Source: Gemmatimonadota bacterium (GTDB lineage Bacteria; Gemmatimonadota; Gemmatimonadetes; Longimicrobiales; RSA9). Taken from it: a DNA stretch of 14,044 nucleotides. This document shows, in pieces, positions 1-5,840 of this stretch; positions within the stretch are counted from its first letter, which is position 1, and the number at the start of each line of letters is the position of its first letter. The position numbers were made by a program, and so were the translations under genes. The notes under the pieces are model-generated. The model did no database searches and was not told the DNA's origin. It saw only the letters and a list, made by a program, of their open reading frames with translations. The DNA is taken from the NCBI GenBank assembly GCA_016207445.1, contig JACQPS010000160.1:1-14044 (forward strand), read 5' to 3'.

Positions 1-167
1 CGCGCGAGGCATTCGTGCTGCGCCGCCTGGACGGCCGCACTCCCTACGCGGACATCGCGCAGGCCTGGCGCGACGCCGGCGGCGGCCCGCTCCTCGTCGC
101 GCAGATCGTGCACCTGGTCGATCAGCTCGCGCGCCTCGAGCTGCTGGAGCCCGATGAGCCCGCGTGA
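1..167 (+). CDS. C-terminal end of a protein with a PqqD-like domain (partial)
   Basis: Only the last 54 codons are present; the gene starts upstream of the window. The open frame runs from base 3 to a TGA at 165-167. The visible part reads FVLRRLDGRTPYADIAQAW and then a helical LVAQIVHLVDQLARLELLEP segment. This is the pattern of PqqD-like winged-helix domains (LDG-R-T...I.., then two helices ending in 'L..LGLL'), which bind RiPP precursor peptides. The same pattern recurs in the protein ending at 1822. The stop lies 14 bases inside the next gene, so translation is probably coupled with the MNIO-like gene. The function of the missing N-terminal part is unknown. The PqqD assignment rests on a short stretch and could instead be another small winged helix. 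Confidence 0.5.
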   Translation, partial: REAFVLRRLDGRTPYADIAQAWRDAGGGPLLVAQIVHLVDQLARLELLEPDEPA

Positions 168-999
168 GTCGCATCCCTCGGCGGTCCCCGCCCGCGGCGG
201 CACCGACCGGCCCTGGGTCGGCGCGTTCTACAACCCGCACCTGGCGCGCGAGACCCTGGACGCGGCGGAGCTCTTCGACCACCTCGCCATGGCGGATGCG
301 CCGCGCGCGGAAGATCCCTTCTTCGCCGCGGTGCGCGAGCGCTTTGTGCTGCTGCTGCACGACTACCTGGGGCAGCTCTCCGAGCCCTACGACGAGACGG
401 CGATCCGCCGCTCCCGTGAGCTGGCCGAGCTGTACGCTAGCCCCTGGGTTGCCGAGCACTTCCAGTGCCTGCACACCCAGGACGGGTGCTTCAACCTGAA
501 CTACGTCTTCCCGCCGCTCTACACGGAGGAGTTTCTCCAGCGCTTCATCGCGAATGCGCTCCTGCTCAAGTCGCGGCTGGAGCGGCCGCTGGTGATGGAG
601 AACGTGCCCGGCTTCTTCCAGGTGCCGGCCAGCACGCTGCCGGAACCCGTATGGCTGAAGCGCTTCTTCGATGCGACCGATACCGGTTTCCTGCTCGACC
701 TGCCCCACGTGTGGATCGAGGCGGAGTTCGCCCACCGGGATCCCTATGAGTTCCTGCGCGAGTTCCCCCTCGAGCGCGTGGTGGAGGTCCACACGGGCGG
801 CGTGCAGCAGGACGAGGACCTCAAGGCGCCATGGGTCGCGCCGACCGGTCCGTCGGACGACATGCTCGACTACACCGCGTACGCCGTCGGACTGTGCCCG
901 GACGTGCGCGCGGTGACCTACGACGCCTTCGCGCCCGGGCTCACCGCCGAGGTGCTGATCGCTTCCGTCGAGCGAGTCCGGGAGCGGCTCGGTGCCTGA
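154..999 (+). CDS. DUF692 / MNIO-family (MbnB/TglH-like) iron-dependent oxidase, divergent
   Basis: A 281-residue protein of the length usual for DUF692 TIM-barrel proteins. These are multinuclear non-heme iron oxidases (MbnB, TglH, ChrH) that modify residues, mostly cysteine, in ribosomal peptides. Landmarks in family order are LLLHDYLG (His69), VAEHFQC (Glu101-His102), LVMENVPGF (Glu149-Asn150), FLLDLPHVWIEA (Asp182), VVEVHTGG (His213) and TYDAFAPG (Asp257). These match the family's HG, SEH, EN, LLLDxNN, EIHLAGH and ErD-like signatures. The usual late D-x-H motif after the EIH strand is not visible; that stretch reads WVAPTGPSDD. It overlaps the upstream gene by 14 bases and the downstream gene by 8, so the three are co-translated. 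The fold assignment is fairly secure; the substrate is unknown. Confidence 0.72.
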   Translation: MSPRESHPSAVPARGGTDRPWVGAFYNPHLARETLDAAELFDHLAMADAPRAEDPFFAAVRERFVLLLHDYLGQLSEPYDETAIRRSRELAELYASPWVAEHFQCLHTQDGCFNLNYVFPPLYTEEFLQRFIANALLLKSRLERPLVMENVPGFFQVPASTLPEPVWLKRFFDATDTGFLLDLPHVWIEAEFAHRDPYEFLREFPLERVVEVHTGGVQQDEDLKAPWVAPTGPSDDMLDYTAYAVGLCPDVRAVTYDAFAPGLTAEVLIASVERVRERLGA

Positions 1000-1822
1000 G
1001 CCAGCGCGCTCCGACGACCGCGCGCTTCAGGACGCGCTCATCCGGCTGCTCGCCGACACGCCGTTCCGCGATGCGCTCTACGCCCTCGGCCAGGCCGAGC
1101 TCCCGGACGGCGTTCCCCCCGAGCACGCGGCGATCCTGTGTGCGACCGATCCCGAGCGCGTGCGGCGCTTCGCTCGCTTCCTCGCGCGGCACTACTACTA
1201 CGAGCGCGTCGTGCACTTCTTCCGCTACTCGCGGGCGCTCGCACGCTGGACCGGGCGTTCGCCCGAGCAGGTCCTGCGCTCCCCCGCCTTCGATGAGCTG
1301 CTCCCGCGCGCGGTCCTGGGCAGCGTCGAGACCGCGCGCGCCGTCGTGGACCTGGTCGAGCGCCACCTGGGGGAGGCGACGTCGGCGCCCCCGTACTTCG
1401 CGGATCTTCGACGCTACGAGGGGACGCAGATGCTGCTCGAGGCGGGGCCGCGCGTCTGGCGGGACACCGCGCCCGCGCCGCGCGTGCACGCCCGAGCCCT
1501 GCTCGTGCGCAGCGACAGCGCGGTCGTGGTCGATTTCGAGTGGGACCTGCCGGGGCTGCTGCCCGAGCTGCGGGCTCTCGCGCGCGTGGGCGCGACCGCG
1601 CCGCCGACCGGACGTCGCGCGCCCACGCGCCTCGTCATCGCGCGCTCGCCGCGCGGCCGCATCACCGTGCTGCGCTGGACGCCGGCGCTCGAGCCGCTGC
1701 TCGACTCGCTGGATGGCGAACGCGAGCTGGCGGACGTCGCCACGGCTGCGGGAGTTGCGCCGGCCGAGATCGTCGAAGTGGCCGCCGCGCTGGTGGAGGC
1801 GGGCGTGCTGCACGTGACGTAG
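992..1822 (+). CDS. MNIO partner-like protein with C-terminal PqqD-like domain
   Basis: A 276-residue protein starting at GTG 992, with GGGAG about 8 bases upstream, inside the end of the MNIO-like gene. I do not recognise a named family. Residues 1-130 are helical, with LQDALIRLLADTPFRDALY at the front and a tyrosine- and arginine-rich RRFARFLARHYYYERVVHFFRYSRAL stretch near 58-82 (quoted in parts: FARFLARHYYYERVV, HFFRYSRAL). A middle segment around 165-200 is predicted beta-rich. Residues 211-276 look PqqD-like: LEPLLDSLDGERELADVA, then a helix ending ALVEAGVLHV. MNIO enzymes normally need a helical partner with a RiPP recognition domain (MbnC, TglI), and this position and domain layout fit that role. 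That role is an inference from context; no sequence similarity to MbnC is claimed. Confidence 0.55.
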   Translation: MPEPARSDDRALQDALIRLLADTPFRDALYALGQAELPDGVPPEHAAILCATDPERVRRFARFLARHYYYERVVHFFRYSRALARWTGRSPEQVLRSPAFDELLPRAVLGSVETARAVVDLVERHLGEATSAPPYFADLRRYEGTQMLLEAGPRVWRDTAPAPRVHARALLVRSDSAVVVDFEWDLPGLLPELRALARVGATAPPTGRRAPTRLVIARSPRGRITVLRWTPALEPLLDSLDGERELADVATAAGVAPAEIVEVAAALVEAGVLHVT

Positions 1823-1835
1823 TCATCCCGATCCC

Positions 1836-1868
1836 AAAAAACGCCCGGGCACCTCCAGTGCCCGGGCG
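1836..1868 (-). terminator. Rho-independent terminator of glnA
   Basis: A perfect 11-bp stem (CGCCCGGGCAC at 1842-1852 and its complement at 1858-1868) with a 5-base loop. On the minus strand it is followed directly by six T residues (plus-strand AAAAAA at 1836-1841). It lies 27 bases past the glnA stop. On the plus strand the hairpin is followed only by GATTCTTC, so it may also stop the convergent MNIO operon weakly. Confidence 0.88.
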
Positions 1869-1894
1869 GATTCTTCGACCGGAAATGAAGCGGC

Positions 1895-3376
1895 CTAGAC
1901 GTCGTGGTACAGGAAGAACTCGTACGGGTGCGGCCGGAGCTGCATCGGCTCGACCTCGCGCGTGCGCTTGTAGGCGATCCAGCTCTCGATCAGGTCGGGT
2001 GTGAAGACCCCGCCCTCGAGCAAGAAGTCGTGGTCGAGCTCGAGCGCCATCAGCACTTCCCCCAGTGAGCCTGGGGTGTTCTTCACCTTGCTGCGTTCCT
2101 CCTCGGACAGGTGGTACAGGTCCTTGTCGATCGGCGCGGGTGGCTCGATCTGGCGGCGAATCCCGTCGAGCCCGGCCATGAGCATGGCGGCGAAGGCCAG
2201 GTACGGGTTTGCTGCGGGGTCCGGCGGCCGGTACTCGACTCGCTTCGTCTTGGGCGAGCGCGAGTACACTGGAATCCGGCAGCACGCCGACCGGTTGCGC
2301 TGCGAGTAAATCAGGTTGATCGGCGCCTCGTAACCCGGCACCAGCCGCCGGTACGAGTTGGTCGTAGGCGCGCAGAACGCGAGCAACGCGGGAGAATGTG
2401 CGATCAGACCACCCATGTACCAGCGGGCGAGATCGGAGATGTCGCCGTACTTGCCCGCCTCGAAGAACAGGTTCGAGCCCTGTTTCCACAGGCTCTGGTG
2501 CACGTGCATCCCCGAGCCGTTGTCGCCGAACAGCGGCTTCGGCATGAACGTGGCCACATAGCCGTGCTGGTGACACACGTTGCGAACCACGTACTTGTAG
2601 ATCTGGACCTGGTCCGCCATGCGCACCAGAGGGCTGAAGCGCATGTCGATCTCGGCCTGCCCCGCCGTGCCCACCTCGTGGTGATGCACCTCGACCGGCA
2701 CGCCCGCCTCGCGCAGCTTCAGCACGATCCGGCTGCGCAGGTCCTGGAGCCGGTCGACCGGCGGAACCGGGAAATAGCCCTCCTTGTGCCGAGGACGATT
2801 GGCCAGGTTCGACGCGGTGTTCTTGCCGCTGTTCCAGATGCCTTCCTCGCTGTCCACCTCGTAGAAGCCGAAGTGCGCGCCCTGGTCGAAGCGGATCGAG
2901 TTGAAGATGTAGAACTCGGCTTCCGGCCCCCAGTACGAGTCGGTCGCGATACCCGTCTTCGGCAGATAGGCCTCCGCCTTGCGCGCGATATAGCGGGGGT
3001 CGCGCGTGTACGGCTGACCGGTCACCGGATCGCGCACGTCGCAGATCAGCGAGAGCGTCTTCACCTCGCAGATCGGGTCCACGAAGGCCGTGTCCGCCGC
3101 AGGCACGAGCAGCATGTCGCTTTCGTGAATGTCCTGGAACCCGCGGATCGATGAGCCGTCGAACCCCAGCCCCTCCGCGAAGCACTCCTCGCCCAGCTCC
3201 TCGGCCGGCAGGGAGAAGTGCTGCCACGTGCCCAGCACGTCCGTGAATTTCACGTCCACGATCTCGATGCCCTGCTCCTTCACCAGCCGCACCACCTCCT
3301 GCGGCCCGGTCACGGGCTTCGCACGCGCCGCCGCGCCCCTCGCGCCGCTGCGCACCTCTACTTCCGTCGTCGCCAT
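1895..3376 (-). CDS. glnA: Type I glutamine synthetase
   Basis: Makes glutamine from glutamate, ammonia and ATP in the cytoplasm; forms dodecamers. The chosen start (ATG at 3376, GGAGG 8 bases upstream) gives 493 residues, slightly longer than the usual ~470 because of an Ala/Arg-rich N-terminus before the GPQEVVRLVKEQGIEIVDV segment. Family signatures are FDGSSIRGF (72-80), GPEAEFYIF (150-158), HHHEVGTAGQAEI (231-243), NGSGMHVHQS (286-295) and NRSACCRIP (361-369). DKDLYHLSEEE keeps the tyrosine (about 421) that is adenylylated in GlnE-regulated enzymes, pointing to the GSI-beta class. The reading frame runs 38 codons further upstream to a GTG at 3490, but that lacks a ribosome binding site and overlaps a hairpin. 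The gene is monocistronic with its own terminator and a sigma-54-like promoter. Confidence 0.96.
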   Translation of the reverse strand: MATTEVEVRSGARGAAARAKPVTGPQEVVRLVKEQGIEIVDVKFTDVLGTWQHFSLPAEELGEECFAEGLGFDGSSIRGFQDIHESDMLLVPAADTAFVDPICEVKTLSLICDVRDPVTGQPYTRDPRYIARKAEAYLPKTGIATDSYWGPEAEFYIFNSIRFDQGAHFGFYEVDSEEGIWNSGKNTASNLANRPRHKEGYFPVPPVDRLQDLRSRIVLKLREAGVPVEVHHHEVGTAGQAEIDMRFSPLVRMADQVQIYKYVVRNVCHQHGYVATFMPKPLFGDNGSGMHVHQSLWKQGSNLFFEAGKYGDISDLARWYMGGLIAHSPALLAFCAPTTNSYRRLVPGYEAPINLIYSQRNRSACCRIPVYSRSPKTKRVEYRPPDPAANPYLAFAAMLMAGLDGIRRQIEPPAPIDKDLYHLSEEERSKVKNTPGSLGEVLMALELDHDFLLEGGVFTPDLIESWIAYKRTREVEPMQLRPHPYEFFLYHDV

Positions 3377-3471
3377 GCGCTTCGCCTCCGGGTCTGGGGT
3401 TCCTCCGCCGGGCGGGCCGCCGCCGCCCGCGTTGCGCCTCAAGCTATCAGGCCTGGTCACGGCGCACAAGG

Positions 3472-3495
3472 GAAACGTGCGTTGTGTCACGTTTC
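3472..3495. promoter_or_regulatory. Inverted repeat in the glnA leader
   Basis: GAAACGTG (3472-3479) and CACGTTTC (3488-3495) are perfect complements separated by 8 bases. The repeat sits just downstream of the expected sigma-54 start point in the glnA direction, about 96-119 bases before the glnA ATG. It could be a repressor or activator site, or an RNA hairpin in the leader. Confidence 0.4.
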
Positions 3496-3508
3496 TGCCT
3501 GACGGTAG

Positions 3509-3524
3509 TGCAGAGTTTGCGCCA
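3509..3524 (-). promoter_or_regulatory. Sigma-54 (RpoN) type -24/-12 promoter for glnA
   Basis: The minus strand reads TGGCGCAAACTCTGCA. Compared with TGGCAC-N5-TTGCA, five of six -24 bases and four of five -12 bases match, and the GG and GC are exactly 10 bases apart, as sigma-54 requires. Transcription would begin near 3498, giving a leader of about 120 bases. Sigma-54 control of glnA under nitrogen limitation is well known in Proteobacteria. Confidence 0.6.
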
Positions 3525-3580
3525 ATGCCTGCACAACGTCACACGAGAGCTGCACACTTGCGCGATTCCGGTCGTTCGGT

Positions 3581-3596
3581 TGGCCGCAAGCGGCCA
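3581..3596. promoter_or_regulatory. 16-base palindrome upstream of the glnA promoter
   Basis: TGGCCGC and GCGGCCA flank a 2-base centre. It lies about 57-72 bases upstream of the -24 element in the glnA direction, the usual location of enhancer-binding-protein sites for sigma-54 promoters. It does not match the NtrC consensus (GCAC...GTGC), so the protein that might bind it is unknown. There is no T-run, so it is unlikely to be a terminator. Confidence 0.35.
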
Positions 3597-3692
3597 GGGG
3601 ATTCCGGCGGGCGCGCGCGTGGCGGCGGCGCGGCGGGCAGCAGCGCCCGGGGCGTGTGAGGCCCTCGTCGCCCTGTGCGGGAAGATTCGGGC

Positions 3693-4034
3693 CTACGGGC
3701 GTGGCTCGGCGTCGGGCGAGAGGATCGGCTCGAGGAAGACGTCCATGACGCCGCCGCAAACAGCCTGGCTCCAGGAGTCTACGGGGTCGGTGAGGGCGAC
3801 GCGGACCACGCGCGCCGCTCCGCTGCGAATGACCTGCGTGACCGCCGCGAGCACTTCGGCCTCGCCACAGCCGCCGCCGATGGTGCCCACGAGGCCGCCC
3901 TCCGGATCGACGACCATCTTGCTGCCGACGTGCCGGGGCACGGAGCCGCGCGTGGCCAGGACGGTTGCGAGGGCGAGGGGACGGCGCTGCCGGGCGGCCT
4001 CGACGATGGCGGTGTAGATGGCGGCGTCGTCCAT
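3693..4034 (-). CDS. XdhC/CoxI single-domain protein (Mo hydroxylase maturation)
   Basis: A 113-residue protein corresponding to the N-terminal XdhC_CoxI domain alone. XdhC-type proteins bind molybdenum cofactor, help sulfurate it and deliver it to xanthine dehydrogenase-family enzymes. Residues 20-60 read LALATVLATRGSVPRHVGSKM then GGLVGTIGGGCGEAEV, the family signature with its cysteine (Cys56). The second motif, AVCGGVMDVFLEP, sits at 91-103. The ATG at 4034 lies 2 bases after the stop of the two-domain XdhC gene; its ribosome binding site is weak, so coupling is likely. It appears to complement the neighbouring protein, which lacks the cysteine motif. Confidence 0.82.
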   Translation of the reverse strand: MDDAAIYTAIVEAARQRRPLALATVLATRGSVPRHVGSKMVVDPEGGLVGTIGGGCGEAEVLAAVTQVIRSGAARVVRVALTDPVDSWSQAVCGGVMDVFLEPILSPDAEPRP

Positions 4035-4036
4035 GC

Positions 4037-4906
4037 TCAGCGTGGGCGCTCCGGCAGGAGGCGGTCGAGGACGCGCTCCCGCTCGCGCAGCGCGCCGACA
4101 TCGGAGCCGGAGCCGGCCCGGGCTCGGGACGGCGTCGCACCGCCATCCGCTTGCCGGCGCACACGGATGAGCTCGGCGGCGATGCTGACCGCGACCTCCT
4201 CCGGCGTCTCCGCCCCGATCTCGAGGCCGATCGGCGCGTGCACGCTTGCGAGCCGGTCGCGCGCAACCCCGGCTTCGAGCAGCGCCTGGAACGCTGCCTT
4301 CACGCGCCGCCGGCTCCCGATCATGCCGAGGTAGCGGGGCAGGGGATCGGCCTCGAGCAGGCGCCGCAGGCAATCGAAATCCCACTTGTGGCCGCGCGTG
4401 ACGAGCGCCACGTAGCTGCGGGGGCCGATCGGGATCGCACGGAACGGGTCGGCGAAATCCGCGCGCACCACGGTGGCGTCATCCGGGAAGCGCTCGGCCA
4501 CGGCGAACTGGTCGCGATCGTCCAGCACGGTGACGCGAAAGCCGAGCAACACGCCGAGTCTCGCGAGCGGCACCGCGTTGTGCCCTGCCCCCACGAGCAC
4601 CAGCTCCTCCGGAGCGCGCACGGCCTCGAGGTAGATCGTGAAGGGCCGGCCGCCCACCTCGAGCTCGCGCGTGCCCGCGCCCGCGCCCGCGAGCACGGCC
4701 CGTGCAAGCCCGAGCACCTGCTCGTCCAGCTCGCGATCACCCAGACTGCCTCGCACGCCGCCGCTCTCGTCGAGCAGCAGCCGCCGGCCGGCGGGCTCCG
4801 TATGCCCGGGAGGCGCCGCGATCAACGTCACGACCGCGACAGCCGGGCCGCCCGCGAGCGCCTCCAGCGCGGCACGCGCCGCTTCGACGGCGGTCAGCCC
4901 GTGCAT
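4037..4906 (-). CDS. XdhC family protein with Rossmann domain
   Basis: A 289-residue two-domain XdhC protein. Residues 1-95 are an XdhC_CoxI-like domain, but the usual GGGC motif is replaced by GSLGDRELDEQV. Residues 100-250 are the Rossmann domain: VLVGAGHNAVPLA (103-115), VTVLDDRDQFA, VALVTRGHKWDFDCL (166-180), YLGMIGSRRRV (192-202) and HAPIGLEIGAETPEEVAVSI (223-242). These match the C-terminal domain of XdhC. A tail of about 40 residues after 250 is low in recognisable features. The start ATG at 4906 overlaps the MocA stop by one base (TGATG), with GGAGGAG just upstream. It acts in the cytoplasm in maturing molybdenum hydroxylases. Confidence 0.86.
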   Translation of the reverse strand: MHGLTAVEAARAALEALAGGPAVAVVTLIAAPPGHTEPAGRRLLLDESGGVRGSLGDRELDEQVLGLARAVLAGAGAGTRELEVGGRPFTIYLEAVRAPEELVLVGAGHNAVPLARLGVLLGFRVTVLDDRDQFAVAERFPDDATVVRADFADPFRAIPIGPRSYVALVTRGHKWDFDCLRRLLEADPLPRYLGMIGSRRRVKAAFQALLEAGVARDRLASVHAPIGLEIGAETPEEVAVSIAAELIRVRRQADGGATPSRARAGSGSDVGALRERERVLDRLLPERPR

Positions 4907-5514
4907 CAGCGCTCCTCCCGGAAGCGACGGTAATCCTCCGGCGTGTTGATGTCCGTGACCACGCCGGGATCGTCCACGGCCACGTCCTCCCGGTCATGCG
5001 CGTGCCGCTCCACGAGGGTCCGGGCCCCGTCATCCAGCCTGGGATCGAGCAGTTCCGGGAAGACGGTGCGCGCGAAGAGGGTCGGGTGGCCTGGCCGACC
5101 CCGGTAAGTCGGCCGGACCACGGGCGCGCCGCGGGCGAGAAACGACTCCCGCAGCGCCACGACCGTGCTCGCGCGCACCAGGGGAAAATCCACCGGCAAT
5201 ACCATCACTCCCGCCGCGTCGTACGTCACGTGCGCCAGCGCGAGCCGGAGCGAAGCGATCTGTTCGGACGCGGGCTCCGGGTTGAAGATCACCTCGGCCC
5301 CCGACACGTCCGCCAGCCGGATCTCCCACTCCTCGTCCGGCGGTACGACTGCCAGCACATAGCGGCAGCCGCCCCGGCGCAGGAGGTGCACGGCGCGCTC
5401 GATGAACGATTCGCCGGATGCATCCAGCAGCGCCTTCGGCCGCCCCATCCGAGTCGAGCGGCCCGCGGCCAGGACGACGCCGTCCACGTCCAGCTTCCGG
5501 GGCGATGCCTCCAC
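4906..5514 (-). CDS. MocA-like molybdenum cofactor cytidylyltransferase
   Basis: A nucleotidyltransferase of the MobA/MocA group, which joins CMP (or GMP) to molybdopterin. The nucleotide-binding loop VVLAAGRSTRMGRPKALL starts near residue 13 of the proposed protein. Further motifs are VMVLPVDFPLV (metal-binding Asp), RGRPGHPTLF, DDGAR and VVTDINTPEDY, all in MocA order. The start is uncertain. GTG at 5514, with GAGGG five bases upstream, gives 202 residues, the usual family length. An earlier TTG at 5634 would add a 40-residue tail that looks non-coding and would run through a palindrome. It is the first gene of a three-gene operon with the two XdhC proteins and presumably serves the Mo enzyme at 12031-14044. 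Confidence 0.82.
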   Translation of the reverse strand: MEASPRKLDVDGVVLAAGRSTRMGRPKALLDASGESFIERAVHLLRRGGCRYVLAVVPPDEEWEIRLADVSGAEVIFNPEPASEQIASLRLALAHVTYDAAGVMVLPVDFPLVRASTVVALRESFLARGAPVVRPTYRGRPGHPTLFARTVFPELLDPRLDDGARTLVERHAHDREDVAVDDPGVVTDINTPEDYRRFREER

Positions 5515-5544
5515 CTGCGCCCTCGCGGTCCGGGATGCGGGCAC

Positions 5545-5563
5545 CGAAACGACGATCGTTTCG
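5545..5563. promoter_or_regulatory. Perfect inverted repeat upstream of the mocA-like operon
   Basis: CGAAACGA and TCGTTTCG are perfect 8-bp arms around a 3-base centre, 31-49 bases upstream of the GTG start at 5514. A second CGAAAC occurs on the same (minus) strand near 5620. This is the size and position of a repressor operator. The regulator is unknown. Confidence 0.4.
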
Positions 5564-5674
5564 CTGCCCGGGGCGTTGCTCGAGCAGCGCGACCCCGGTC
5601 TCCGGCTCCCGTGTAACTGTTTCGCCTGCCGCAAAATGGCATGCGCCGGCGCGACCCGTCAAACCCGGTCTGGC

Positions 5675-5702
5675 TTGCGGCGTCCGGAGCACCGCCTATC
5701 TT
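5675..5702 (+). promoter_or_regulatory. Candidate promoter for the GAF-HlyD/M50 cassette
   Basis: TTGCGG (5675-5680) and TATCTT (5697-5702) are separated by 16 bases. The -10 box matches four of six consensus bases. A similar TATCGT box precedes the small peptide gene. The spacing and position are reasonable, but the match is modest. Confidence 0.35.
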
Positions 5703-5840
5703 TGAAATTCCTCACCCGAGCTCCTCCAGGAAGCGTTCGCGCGGAGCCACTCCTCCGCTGTCGTTCTCCGCAGGAACCCGCTGCGGCGGGGCGCGTCGAG
5801 CTCTCGACTCGACCGCCCCTCCGGCCAGGGAGCACGCGGC

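Larger units (their letters stand above)
3377..3692. other. Intergenic region: glnA control region and end of the mocA-xdhC operon
   Basis: No gene is supported here. It holds the glnA leader and promoter: a sigma-54-like site (3509-3524), an 8-bp inverted repeat (3472-3495), a 16-base palindrome (3581-3596) and a 7-bp inverted repeat, CGTTGTG at 3480-3486 and CACAACG at 3532-3538, that brackets the promoter. The stretch 3600-3692 is GC-rich, and I see no convincing terminator for the minus-strand operon that ends at 3693. Confidence 0.6.
5515..5840. other. Divergent intergenic region between mocA-like gene and GAF-HlyD gene
   Basis: About 326 bases without a supported gene. It carries a palindrome on the mocA side (5545-5563), a plus-strand promoter candidate (5675-5702), and a leader of about 130 bases with small inverted repeats: GCGGAG/CTCCGC at 5741-5746 and 5753-5758, and GTCGAG/CTCGAC at 5795-5800 and 5803-5808. 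These could be weak RNA hairpins or protein sites; no known riboswitch was recognised. Confidence 0.45.

Noticed and set aside
1662..3227. 521-codon minus-strand frame over glnA and the end of the MNIO operon
   Set aside because: It is another frame of glnA; it crosses the terminator and has Arg/Gly-rich low-complexity translation.
3377..3490. 38-codon N-terminal extension of glnA from a GTG at 3490
   Set aside because: There is no ribosome binding site, the translation is Gly/Pro-rich, and it covers a leader hairpin. The ATG at 3376 has GGAGG at good spacing.
3487..4266. 259-codon minus-strand frame spanning the glnA promoter and xdhC genes
   Set aside because: It overlaps two recognisable XdhC reading frames and the sigma-54 promoter region, and has no recognisable domain.
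5515..5840. Riboswitch (molybdenum cofactor type) in front of mocA or the GAF-HlyD gene
   Set aside because: I saw only short inverted repeats and could not match a known riboswitch consensus on either strand.
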